Positions 1 through 11,425 of a stretch of 64,000 nt of DNA are shown here, piece by piece; the stretch's first letter is position 1; every line of letters starts with the position of its first letter. Below the pieces are notes generated by a model. That model was not told the DNA's origin. It saw nothing but the letters and a program-made list of their open reading frames with translations, and did no database searches. Origin of the DNA: Moniliophthora roreri. Taxonomy: Eukaryota > Basidiomycota > Agaricomycetes > Agaricales > Marasmiaceae. The translations under genes and the position numbers were made by a program. Where the stretch lies: positions 186,001 to 250,000 of the forward strand of contig LATX02000212.1 of assembly GCA_001466705.2 (NCBI GenBank), written 5' to 3'.

Positions 1-1348
1 AAGCTTTTGATCTTTATTGTGGTGCATTTGACCGCTGCGGCGACGTCTATTCATTATACGATCAGTATATCTAGTCCAAGGACAATATGCTTGACTCACC
101 ATTTAGTGAAGCAATGGTGCCAGTGCATGGCACACGCGGAAATACGGGAGAAGCAGCAGCTAGCCCTGCAAAAGCGACAGCGACGACAAGACCGATATTC
201 GAAAACATTTCTTCTTGCGACTCACAGAGTCGGGATGGGATTTAATTATGAAGACTCAAGAGGCGTGGATGATCCATCTTCTTTATAGGCAGACAACGGT
301 TCGTAGGGACATTCAGAGTCATAGTAATTCCCGCTTCCCGCTACCCGCTAGGTAGTATTGGGCCTTGAAGCTTGAAGCTTGAGGCTTGATGGAAGGCGCG
401 AAGTCTCCCGACACTTGGAAATCTCGACTGCTTGTCGCCTCGGCCGTTGCGTGAATCGTTCTGCCATGACAACATTGCGAACCCCCTTTTGTCCGGGCCG
501 GTTGTGGCGAACCGGGCTTCTTCAGGCTTCTTCCTGCCTTCTCTACTTGGATGTATGTTTTCCTGTCCTTCTACTTCTGTATCGAGACCTCGCTCACGTT
601 TGCTACCCACCACCACCACCACCAGTCGTTCCTGACAGATAATGAATCTGGTGAAACTTGTCAGGCAGTGGGTCAGCGTAATCCGCTGACAGGAACGAGT
701 GCGTTTTTCTTTCAAATTGACCAAGCGCTAGGAGTGGTCTACAGGAATTCAGAACCTTCGGCCCCTCCGCGTTTCATATTGAATTTACCATCCGTCGTTC
801 GAGAAAGGCAAAGAACAGTAGAGAACAGTTCTCTCGACGCTGATTCTAAACCCTTGCCACCGCAAGCGTGGGAGAGAATTTCAGGGCCAGATATTCCCGT
901 ATTTGGATAAGACGACGATGGATTTTTGGCTCAGTGTAAACGATTGAGAAGGAGAATGGATAAATCTGAGCTCGTAACGAGGGAAATGCAATAGCAGGAT
1001 TACTGTATCGAGTGATAAATCCAGTCAGAATCCAGCCACAAGTCATCGGCCAACTACGATGGCCATCTCACCTGCTAACTACCCAATGATGGCTTCTTCG
1101 GAAGCCATTTCAGGCCCTACCTAAGGCCTATCTATAGGGCCTTTGCTATGTACGGGGGTCTCAGTTCTCTAAAGACGGGCTTACCTGGATATGGGTGAAG
1201 TTTTGCAGGCGCCAGGAACGTCTCTGACATGTTTTCCCATCAATGGAGATTCCGTTTCCCGTCTTCTAACTGCTATGTCAGCGTGCCTTATGTTCTCCGC
1301 TTCCTCCCTGCCCTTCTCCCGCCCCGAATATGTTCGCCTCCGCCTTCT
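1..1348. other. No recognisable gene
   Basis: No reading frame here has a recognisable motif or a credible exon chain. A short ACC/CCA microsatellite sits near 602-625, and a GAAGCTT-type short tandem repeat near 362-388. Open frames of 60-127 codons on both strands overlap one another and look like chance frames. Confidence 0.5.
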
Positions 1349-1637
1349 ATACAGTCGCGGCAAAAAAATTTGCAATGCCTTATTGAGTAAATCATTCACA
1401 CGGCCCCAAAAATTTCCCGAAATGGTTAGAGGCACATTACAGGCTCGACAAAAACCCTCAGCAAGACTATCTTTTTTGAGCACAATCAATTGTACCGTAT
1501 CATAGAAGCTTAAGACAGGAAGAAAGATTGAAGAAGATAATGATTATACAAAAGTATTTGTGTTGCAACGTGTTCCCAGTGCAGATGGGAAACTCCTTCC
1601 CAATAAGGCATTGCAAATTTTTTTGCCGCGACTGTAT
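1349..1637. mobile_element. MITE-like foldback element, Tc1/mariner style ends
   Basis: Positions 1349-1385 and 1601-1637 are perfect 37-base inverted copies of each other, giving a 289-base element with a 215-base unpaired middle. The outer ends read TACAGTCGCGGC... and ...GCCGCGACTGTA, so a CAGT-type terminus flanked by TA is visible on both sides. TA target duplications and CAGT-like ends are typical of Tc1/mariner elements. There is no room for a transposase and none is seen, so this would be a non-autonomous element. That it was once mobile is inference; the inverted repeat itself is directly visible. Confidence 0.7.
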
Positions 1638-2520
1638 GTTTTTTCATGCCTTCCCTTTGTAAAATATTATGATTCACTTGGTTCAGAGAGGAGTTTATCC
1701 AGGCTGTCCAGTAAGCTGTAGAACAGGCCATCTTGCTGTCACGGTATGTTTGTATCAAAATTGCAGTGATCCTCACTACTTAGTAAACGATACCCTCTTT
1801 TTTGATAGCAGACGGAGACGGCTTCTTGGGGCCCGCAGAGAAAGACCTTGATGTTACATTCAGTTCCCGCCTATTGTTCATCGCAAGGAACTCGCGACAT
1901 AGTCTCCCCTAGGCGACTCATATATCCCGCGACTTGGGGAGAAGCTGGTTTGGTAGGTCAGTCAGCAATTGCATTTACAGTAATACTTAGCTGAACCGTT
2001 TGTGGAACTACGATAGGACCTTTGTTCCATCACCGACGAACCGCTTATACTAATCACCAAAATTGACAGGCCGCTGGAATGGGTTACAGGTGATGTAACG
2101 AGGCTACCGGGGATTATAATGCCTCATAATTGGTTATAACGCCCAGGCCCCCTGATATTCCCCCGAGCGCCCTCATCCAAACATGGGCCAAATTCGGCGA
2201 TTTTTATTACCCCATTTGGCCATTTTTCGGGGATTTGGCATGTGTATATGTAGGTTCTTTTTTCCCTCATTGGACGCTGGGCTTTATTGCTTGGTAGCTT
2301 TAATACTAGTGTATTCTTCGAAAGCACCTCCTTGCCGACTCTCGACACTTGTGTCCTCTGAGTTTACAGTTTTGGTGTACGGAAAAAGGAATAAGGTAAC
2401 GCCGGTCCAGCAAGCTTACCCGCCGTGCTCATGGGTTTTCGGCGGTTCGGCATGATACTTCTGGCAGAGGGGTCTTTTTCGGCGGTTTTCTGGGCTTCCG
2501 GGATGAGACATATCAGGCAA
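1638..2520. other. No recognisable gene
   Basis: AT-rich stretches with G/T-rich runs around 2190-2270 and no supported coding sequence. Nothing further is recognised. Confidence 0.5.
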
Positions 2521-2582
2521 ATTTGCCCGCTTATGTAACCGTGTCCTCGGAGATCAGATTAACCAGACCAACCAAACCATAT

Positions 2583-3401
2583 CTGCGGAAGCGGTTCCGG
2601 GAAAGTGGTAGAACGTACCATACACAACGAGGTGCAGCTAGTCTAAATTTTGCGAAAAGTCTAAATGCTGACTGTTGGTTTGCAGTTTACCTACGTGAAA
2701 ATGGGAGGTATCATGTATGGGAAGGACCTTGGTTCTGTGATTCTCTCGGGGTGGAATTGGGTATGGGAATATGAGAAAGTGGCTTGGGCCCATAAAATCA
2801 AATCACTTCGCGAGGCGATTCACATTATCGAGGTTTATCCCAACCACCAACTCAAGTTTATACTTGCAGCGTACGACGGCAAGGACGCGCACCAGACTTG
2901 GGAGAGAAATTTTCCGCAGTTTGCGCGTGCCGCGTTCGTTGAGGCCCGCAACCCATTTTCCTCTTCCTCTATCTTGTCCCCATCACGACAAAGGGACCCG
3001 AGTTATGAAAGGATGGAGGACACTGCATCTACTGGTCGTTCGATGAGATTGGCCGGTCGAGGATAGCAGAAGATGGAAGGGTACACTGGAGACTGTCGAT
3101 GCTTGTCGCATTCATTGCTGACGCTCCCGGTCTGTTCAACTGGCCAAAAGATGTCTACGACTCCCTCCATGATTGGCAAACTACCAGAGGCTCCGACCCA
3201 GCCACCGTCGACTGGGCACGAAGTTGTGGGTATCCGGTACTCAAGATTCTCGCACCAAAGGGGAAGAGCGATCGTCACCAATTCAAAGGGACTGTTGATC
3301 ATCCATCATTGGATACCGTTGAATCTGTGTCTCGGATTTTCAGAGATGCATTACCTACTGATGTAACTCAAGTAAGTGAAGTTGAGCTCTTGCCTCCTTG
3401 A
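2583..3401 (+). pseudogene. Broken gene of unknown family (WSFDE-type fragment)
   Basis: Two stretches look like former exons on the plus strand. The first, around 2583-3000, reads as hydrophilic protein with segments such as HVWEGPWFC and YEKVAWAHKIKSLREAIHI in different frames. The second, about 3018-3401, has a single open frame containing GGHCIYWSFDEIGRSRIAED followed by LSMLVAFIADAPGLFNWP and KDVYDSLHDW. An in-frame stop lies just before the second stretch (TGA at 3006-3008), and the frames do not join through obvious splice sites. Basidiomycete genomes carry many uncharacterised proteins with a similar WSFDE...G.S.I motif, but I cannot name a function. It is best read as a decayed gene; a real gene with badly placed introns remains possible. 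Confidence 0.35.
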
Positions 3402-4030
3402 TCCAGAGCATTTCGGTGACCGAAGTGGAGACCGAATCGGAGAAGTCAGCAAATTCCAACTGGATATTGCTGAGCCAAGTCCGAAGAAGTTCTTCTAGGT
3501 CGGTTACTCTTCACAGTCGTGCTCAAATCCAAAGGTGAGCACTGACCGCATTTTCGCAGGAAATTCAGGAATTGGTTGGTTACGGAGTGATTTGAGCGTT
3601 TTCATGGTTCATATGGCCGTGCTGGCTGTCGTCTACGTCGCTATTCCATCTGCGCCAGTCATGTACACGTTGAGCATATTGGGTCTATAAACTTGATTAT
3701 TGTCGGTTGCCAAAAACACTATGAATCGTTTGATACGAGAAACGGAGAGGGATGGGGCGCTCAGCAAATCCACCGCCTATACAGCGATGGTTTTACAGGA
3801 ACGGTGACCGCAGGTCCGACGGTTTTCGAGCGGACCATGATATTGTATCGGGGCTGAAGGTTTTCAGCATGCGGAAAGAGCTCAGGGTAACCCAGCTTGC
3901 TGCTTGCCATTGGGTAAGTGGATAATGAAGGTCATGAACATCAATCCCAGAGCAACGCCCAAAGACTCTGCACCGCTGTTAAGCAATATGGCTAACGTCC
4001 GGGTCCGAATTCATAAGATCATAAATACAG
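3402..4030. other. Intergenic, nothing recognised
   Basis: This lies between the broken frame and the 3' end of the palmitoyltransferase gene. No supported coding sequence was seen. Confidence 0.5.
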
Positions 4031-5801
4031 TTACAAAATCCGTGCACCAACCCATTGCCCACTCTCATCGAACCTCTCATTCCTCGCGAACTCGAGCCCC
4101 CACCTACTCTCGCTGTGTCGCAGAGGCAACGGAAAGACCCACGCTGCCCATCCCCATGGGTTCTCTTTCGTTCGATGGGGTGTGCCCATAAGCTCGTAGA
4201 AGGATGCCCAGTCAAATGTGGCGTTTGGTTTACCTACGTGTACATGTTTCGATTAGTTACTGATCGGCACGCAGACGCAAAAAGGAAGAAGAGCAGCACG
4301 TACCTCTCCACCAAATATTATTCTCCTTCCCAACCCTTCCGATAATCTTATCCCAACTCGCCTTAACCGCTCCCCTCTGCACACACCCCCAGAATCCAAA
4401 CAATCTTGCCAACTGGGCGTCTTCCCTCTCTTTTTGTGCTCGAAATCCCAAGCTTTCGACAGTCGTTTGGTTGCGTAGCGTTAGCAAGACGTGTGATGCG
4501 AATAGAAGTACTGTAAACAGGTCGAATAAAGCCGCAAAGACGATTATAATTATAATTTGTGGGTCGATGTCACCTTGGTTGAAAGATGAGTTTGGGAAGC
4601 GCACGTGAAAAGCGATGAGGGTAGCAAGGGTATACGATGTAAAGAAGACGGTGGCGAGGTTGAAGTTCATGAAATACTGTACAAATGGTTATAAAAGTTG
4701 TTTCGTGTTCGTACCTAGAGAAATATCGTACCTTGTGATTCCTCTGCCCAACACACCCGCCAATCCACGGACAGTGATGGTCATATCGTAATACACAGGT
4801 CCCGCAGGCTCGACAGTGGTGTGCTCGGGGTGGCTTGATGAAGAGGCATTTCGAGCTGCCGGGTATCCTCAGTGAGCAGTAAACTGACATGCAGAACTGG
4901 AGAAGCATACCAATATCGATTCTCGGGCTTTAACACCGGCGACCCATTGTTCGGCGGTCGACGATATATGCCGTTCTGGAGAGCCTCACTGAGTGCCGCT
5001 TGTTGACGGGCTTCTTTTCTCGAGGCAGATGTGGATTTCTTCAATGTCGCCGGCGAAGCTAGTTCGGGTGCAGGAGGTGCGTTCGCTGTCGGTGGTATGG
5101 GCGCGAAAGGTTGTACATGCTCCGGACCTGGCGGGTGTCCATTTCCGTTGGTTATAACAACCGGATTCGAAGGGCGTATCGTATCGAATAATCCTGCATG
5201 TTCAGGTTCATGTGTCGTTATCGTCATTGTTTCGTGTCCTTGGTTGGATTGTTCTTCGTATGATGGTCCTGCTATCCCATGTCTTTCTTTCGAAGGCATC
5301 ATCTGGCCTGGAGCAGATGGCGGTGGGATGAACGGTGCTGGCGATTGTTGCACGTACTGAAAGAGGAGAAAAGGTCCGTGAGGTTCAGACGACGAAAGAA
5401 AAGAAAACACCATACATCCTTCGCAAACCCAGGAGAGGTAAAGATAACCTACGAAATCATTAGCAAACGCACACGTAAAGGAATGCAACCCGGAGATGCA
5501 CCATTGCATATCCCCAAACCATCCAAAACCACAAAACCCCAAATCCCACTAACAGGCCCGCTATTCCCCCTGTCTCTAATCCCAACTCTCGTCTTTGTAA
5601 CCCTTCCTGAACACAGAATCGGACAACGTAGATATAGACAGCATATCCCATTATCCCGATCGTAAAAAAGACGATGAGTTTACGGACAAGCCATGGTTGT
5701 GGTTTTTGCAATCTCTTTTCACGGTTGGACCTGGCGGTGAATTTGGCTTCTTCGATGGTACCGCAAAGAGTTCTGTCAGAGGATGAGGAATTGGGTGCCA
5801 T
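4031..5801 (-). CDS. DHHC-type protein S-palmitoyltransferase
   Basis: Spliced product of about 492 residues. DHHC enzymes attach palmitate to cysteines of membrane-associated proteins through an acyl-cysteine intermediate. Two N-terminal membrane spans (about residues 41-60 and 78-100) are followed by a proline-rich loop (about 112-250). The cysteine-rich domain (about 260-301) contains [13 protein letters not shown] and DHHCPW, with DHHC at about 285-288. Two further spans (about 306-323 and 341-367) precede the TTVE motif (about 372-375), the family's conserved TTxE. The last exon ends at the TAA at 4031-4033. Five introns are inferred, including one between exons ending ...SPGFAKD and starting YVQQSP. 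The start at 5801 is the first ATG and gives a cytosolic N-terminus. It could be a Pfa3- or Pfa4-like enzyme of endomembranes, but the subfamily is not certain. A decayed copy lies at 10.4-11.4 kb. Confidence 0.93.
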
Positions 5802-7480
5802 GCCTGGTGCGGAAGATTAGTGTATGTTTAGGGTAGCGGTGGCAGAGTATGTGCTGGGTATGTTGGAAGGAAGGTTGCGCAGTCGTTCAACGCATGTGAG
5901 GTCATCCACCGGCGCCTGTGAAAATCCGGAATCCGTGCACCTCGATCATTAGCGCCCATGGCGCCAGTGGCGGTCGTGTCTCAGTTTGCCCTTTTACCGT
6001 CACCACTCCAAGGCGAAAAGCTTTGAACGACATATGTTCCTCAGTCGGACACATTTTGATCCTCATTTCGCTTGTACTGGATACAACTTACAACGAAATC
6101 AATGGGAATACAGTCTTCACCGTTCCTTCTCTGAGCACATCGACAACCTAGCGAACATTGTTCCTCACTTCCGGTACATTCTCGGTTACTCAACATCCTT
6201 CTCCAAGCGAGGAAATTTTAGCTCATTAGCTTTCAGTGCCTCCGGAAGAGCTCGGAGCGGGCCTAATCTCCTAATCATCCGGTAGGCTACAAAGAGTCGA
6301 ACTCGAAGACCTACAATGGAGATGAACCGAATCTCAAACAAAAAAGAGGGCAAGATCATCAGAAAAACACAGTGGCTCTTAGTACAGGCTCTTACATTCG
6401 GCCGACTCAGGGAAGAGAGGAACGGAACTACCGTCACCCGCGACGAGAATACACTACCCAATAAACCCTCTTTTTCATCTTACCAAAGCCATAAGCACGT
6501 CCAAACCTTGTCCAAACCCTTAGCCGCCTCATCAGATTCTCTTTCTTGACGTCGGCTTAACCATTTCCAATAACGAGATAGAAGGTAAGTATCCGGGAGG
6601 GGATTAGCCTGACGACTAACGTTATCGAGTTTCCCCGAGGTTCCAAACCCAAACCGAATACGACACCACAGACCTCAAGGGCATGCCCAGGTACCAGCAG
6701 AACGCGATACCCGCCCAGTAAGTATATACCGGAATGGATCATCGGATTTTCCGTTCGACTGCTTTGCGCGATTCCGCGTGGGATAGCAAAGGGCTTGGGT
6801 GTCGACAGGAACGCTCTGGGGTACATGGCAATTGGGAAAGGGTAAGATCAGCGAAGGGCTTTTGGACGAGCGGTCATTGGACTATGTCATGATCCTAGTA
6901 ATGACAGGCACATGGGTTGAGCGCTCGAGTCTGGGCAAAGTGTGTGTTCGTCAATCTGCTTTTCATTTTATACTGACTAGTTGATAATTCGCTTCATAAA
7001 CCTGCGCTCAGCGTGTGCACGATTAGTGCAGACAAAATAAAAATGTAGACGACAGCCAGCGCGGCTATTTGAACCATGATGTATAACTCTTGAGATCAGG
7101 CATGATTGGTGATGGTGTAGAGCGAGTGAACATCAACGATTGCCGGACCATGAAGCAGGCCGCGTCGACTATGGGACACTGAGGTGTTGAACTGTCCTCG
7201 AAGGTGTTTGGAAACAGGATGCATACCTTGCATCAAAAATTACTAATAATTAGTAATTTGTAGGCGAAACAGTAGCTTACTCACTTCTATCAGTAAGATC
7301 ACACAGCATACGAACGTATTCCCTGAGAGTCAGCGTTGCCGCTGGAACGCGTAAGGGGTGTCAACAATGCATAATGCAGCAACCTGAAGGGTACATGACG
7401 AATCGTTAGACTATCGCATCCATAAAAGCTGCTCGTATCTCAGATAACATTCCAACACATCCACGTACACACCCACTATC
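5802..7480. other. Intergenic with unassigned minus-strand frames
   Basis: Minus-strand frames at about 6186-6461 and 6557-6826 contain short hydrophobic runs and may be remains of a membrane protein gene, but no exon chain or motif can be defended. The stretch also holds an 11-base inverted repeat at 7237-7259 and a TATA-like ATAAAAG at 7422-7428. Confidence 0.4.
7422..7428 (+). promoter_or_regulatory. TATA-like element upstream of NmrA-like gene
   Basis: CATAAAAGC lies 52 bases before the start codon at 7481, a plausible distance for a fungal TATA element with a short leader. Position is the only evidence. Confidence 0.4.
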
Positions 7481-8502
7481 ATGTCGAACTACAAGTCATT
7501 CGCTCTCGTTGGTGCCAACGGGTACATTGGGAAGCATATCTTGAAGGCTTTCCTCTCCGTTGGTGTCAACCCCCTCATTCTCACTCGCAAGACGTCCGAC
7601 ACTGCACTTCCTTCCTCCTTGAACGTCGCCAAAGTTGACATTGAAAATGTCGAAGAGGTCGCTGAGGTGCTCAGAAAGCACGGAGTTGAGGTCGTAGTGT
7701 CAGCAATCGCTGGCACAGGGCTTGATATTCAGCAGAAAGCTCTTGCGGATGCTGCCAAGAAGGCTGGCGTGAAGCTATTCGCCCCGTCCGAATATAGTTG
7801 TCCGACTGAGGGTTTCAGTCATGGTCCGAATGCTCACTCAGCATCGTTTCTGGGGCAGAAAGATCAGTTTGCTGGTAGGTGCCGGTTGATGTATCAGATG
7901 ACCGCTGTGGCTGATACGCGTAATACAGAGTATCTGAAGTCAAATGGTTTGCCCTGGACTAGATTCTTTGTGAGTGATTTAATTGCAGTACAGGAAGAGC
8001 TCTTGATACTGACTAAATACATCTTTCTAGACCGGTGCTTTCTATGGCTTTGTCCCGTGGTTTGGAGCCGCAGAAGAGAATGGGAAATTTAACATTGTGC
8101 ATGGAAAGGGCGACATCGTGTTCTCTGCCACCCATGAAGACGATATTGGAGGTAAGAGAAGCGTGTCCGTGATAAAGACCGGTCCACTGATGAGGTGTCC
8201 GGTTTCCAGGCTTCGTTGCGCACGTCTTGACGACACTTGCACCCAAAGACTTGGAGTATCGGTCTTTCCGCATTTCGAGCTCAGAGATCACTTTCGAGGC
8301 CGCAGGGAAACGACTGGGAAAGGAGATTGAATATGTCGACAAAGTGCCTGGATCGGGCCCTGTTGCTGAGCTCAGAGATTTTATTCTCGGTGTTTACTAC
8401 AGCGGCCAAGGCTCCACTCGCTGGGATCATGGGATCAACGGGATACGTGAGAATGCCAACGACAATCATGTCTGGGCGGGACATGAATGGAAGAAATTGT
8501 GA
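7481..8502 (+). CDS. NmrA-like / isoflavone-reductase-like NAD(P)-binding protein
   Basis: Four exons (7481-7874, 7929-7969, 8031-8151, 8210-8502) join in frame to 282 residues, with GT...AG borders at every intron. The N-terminus holds a Rossmann dinucleotide-binding loop, VGANGYIGKH, with GxxGxxG at residues 11-17. Next come LTRKTS, typical of NADP-specific members, and LFAPSEY, a segment typical of the NmrA/isoflavone reductase group. Family members are either redox-sensing regulators or small-molecule reductases; the sequence does not decide between them. The length fits single-domain members of about 280-310 residues. No signal peptide is present, so it is probably cytosolic. The neighbours give no pathway context. 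Confidence 0.9.
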
Positions 8503-10389
8503 CAGTAGCGAGCGACGATGTTGAACGTATTGATCTGTAGAGGAGTTTCGTGCACCTGTGAAGGTATTCAACCGAAGTCAGGGGTTCTTCAAACTCAAAG
8601 CTCTAATACGTACCTTTAACTTTGTGCTCAATAATTCCAGTAAACATTTCCCATTTGCTTCTTCCGTTGTTCCTGCGTATTGGTGTGTGAAGAGGTCATC
8701 GAGTCCTACTTCGGGGTCCGCGCTCGAGTTCTCGTGGGATTGAGGGGCCAAGTTGATTCGTGGTGATGGTGGTTTATGTATGAACACGGCGAGTTCGGAA
8801 ATCTTGACAATGTTTGACTGTGACGAATGGAGGAATGCATGTCACACGTAGGTCTCGAAAGATTCTGTAAATCCAAAACCACTAGGGTCGCATACTCTGC
8901 ACTTATCTAACCTGTAAGGTATCGATGGGATATACTGTTGAAGTACTGATGAGGGTTGTGATGATGACGGGCGTCGGGGCTTCACATTGACAAGGAGTCC
9001 GTGCCGATGAAATCATCCCACGGGCATCAACCTAACGCTTCTTCAGTCATCACTGCACTCAACGCCCATTTCCTGTTCGAAAGACATGTACATGCTAGAG
9101 CAGGGGGACTGGACGCGAAAAATATCTCAAGTCTAATCGTAGACGTCTGGGGAAATAACGGGCTTGATATTGGGATTGAATGGTCTGGGTATGCTGCGAT
9201 AGGTGCGTTTTCTGTCTCCCTTTCATTCATTCGCTGATTGAGCTGTGTAGATCACAGCACGAAGCCGCAGAATTTTGATTTTCCATATTTTAGTAAATTC
9301 CGGAAAACAAGCGAAATCTATGAAAATTTCCAGACCGTTCGCTGTATTATGCCAAATTGTCAAAGATTTCTAAGAGCTCGACAAAACGAGAGAATATTCC
9401 CGGAATTTGGGTCTCGATTTCAAGTCGCCAAGTTGTGATTGTTGCCACGTCACGTCATCATCCCTTCTCCTAACACCACCATGTTGACGCGTCGACGCGC
9501 AACACCGTACCTATCCTAGTCACTCAGCCTTGCCATTTCAGGGTAATCCCTGAGTCATCTATAGTGAGTTATTCATGGGAGTCATGCTCTGTCTTTGCCT
9601 TACTGACTTACAGATCGAAGGCTGACGGCTTCGACGCGCTTTCTCTCCAACGAACGGCCGAATCTGCAATTGGTGGGTTGAAGGTCTGATATTAGTGCAA
9701 ATAGTCAATTTCAAGGTCGCGGTGAGTCCAATCACCCTAGATCATCAATCTAGCCATTGATAAATCCACAGGCTAAGCCCCTTCCACATTCCGGGAAACG
9801 GTTTCTTATTCACAAGGCTACGATGAGGCATCCGGTATTTCGACTGCTTGAAAATCATTCTGTGTACTCCGTTGCTCGCAGTCATTACTCGGGTCAGCTT
9901 TGGTACACTGTCCGTGTTATTCATGTCCGCCATAACACAAGCTGAATTTTTGTCTCCTTAGGAGTGTGACTACGCGGATGGGTTGGTAGAGATTATTTAA
10001 TGACAGGGTGCGGGCAGTAATGGTGAGTCGCTCGTACAGTCTTTGATATCATAAAAGGCGCTGATACGCGCTTCGATAGGTGGTACTTGCATTCAGTATA
10101 AACATTCATCAGAAATTGTCAAGTCGTTTAGATAAGTAGGAATGCTATCGGTGGAGTAGATCGCGAAACGCTCCCTGGATTCAGGATGAGGCAGGTTCAC
10201 CTGCGCGGGTACATTCTGGTCATATTGTCGAGAATTCTATAGTAAACATTGTTGGGAATTTCATGTAAATTGTCGCTCGTATTGTGATGGATTGCCTGTG
10301 TTTTCTGGGACATTTGAAACAATTTACAGGGTGTCATATTGTGCTCAAATTCCGGCTATATTGATATGAATTCTCACAATTCATCCACA
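8503..10389. other. No recognisable gene
   Basis: About 1.9 kb, partly AT-rich (9280-9440, 10200-10390). Short open frames are present on both strands, for example 9001-9237, but none has a recognisable motif. Confidence 0.5.
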
Positions 10390-11425
10390 ATTTGGATTTT
10401 GGATTTTCTGCAGCTTCGTGCTGTGGATTATCTCCACATCCCTGGGGTTTGTGGAGGATGTACGTCGCTGCTTCAGTCTCTTCTTATCCCATCTCACCTA
10501 CGTTGCAGTATGTGCAACAATCACCAACCCCATCTGTTCCAAGCCATAAGATGCCTTTGGAGGAACGAAGCTGGATACCAGGTCCATCTTATGAAGAACA
10601 ATTTAACCAAGTCCTCAAAACAACGTCGATGATACAGGAGCCCGAAATCGAGAATCCAGCAATACACAACTCCAAATCCAGTTGCTTTATCCAACGAAAC
10701 TGGATATTCACAAGGGCATATCCAGCCTACATCTGCACTGGCCACTTACATACGAATAGCACCAGCACATACGTTGATTACATCTGCTTCCACCTCACGC
10801 AAATAAGCCTGTCAATAAGCTGCACTCAACAAAGCTCCCCAACGTGATGAATACAGTCGACCGCCGAATAATGGATTACCGTTTTTAGAGTCAAAGTATC
10901 GACATTGGTATACTCATCTCGGTTTTATACATTGGTTTGCCGCTCACTGAGGACGTTCAACAACTCAAAATGCCTCTGCATCAAACCACCCTGAAGACAC
11001 CACTGTCGAGCCTGCAGGACTTTTGTATCACGATACGACCAACAACCGTCCGTGGATCGGGGCAGAGGAATCAAAAGGTACGCCTGCCCTTCTTCTACTC
11101 TCAAACACGAGTACGCAATCCTAACGGAAACACTTGGGTACGCAGTGTTTTACGAACTTTACCCTTGCCATCACCTTCACATCATACACCCTTGCTATGT
11201 TCATTGTCTTTTCGGCCTTGTTTGACCGCTTTACGACGTTTCTATTCGCACTGCGTGTACTCTTTACACTACGCGACTAATCGAATGTCACAAAGCGAAA
11301 GAGGGCGCTCAACTGGCAAGAGTGTTTGGCTTTTGGGGTGTGTACAGAAAGGAGCAGTTATACAGGTCAGAAAGGAGGATGGTATTCGGTGGCGAGGTGT
11401 GTCCTTTCCTAACACCAATGTCTCC
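10390..11425 (+). pseudogene. Decayed copy of the DHHC palmitoyltransferase gene
   Basis: This plus-strand region aligns by eye with the minus-strand palmitoyltransferase gene at 4031-5801. Matching pieces include YVQQSPTPS (intact YVQQSPAPF), PGPSYEEQFNQ (intact [11 protein letters not shown]), PLHQTTLKTPLSSL (intact [14 protein letters not shown], in the same out-of-frame reading) and LLGCVQKGAV (intact [10 protein letters not shown]). The cysteine-rich region is frame-shifted and shortened: bases for the DHHC core are partly missing between about 10975 and 11075. Intron-like sequence is retained, for instance TGGTATAC...GCTCACTGAGGA, so the copy arose at DNA level and not from mRNA. No upstream membrane-span exon is evident. 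It cannot encode a working enzyme. Confidence 0.8.

Noticed and set aside
341..724. 127-codon minus-strand open frame near the left end
   Set aside because: Overlaps two plus-strand frames of similar size and contains a microsatellite; no recognisable protein features.
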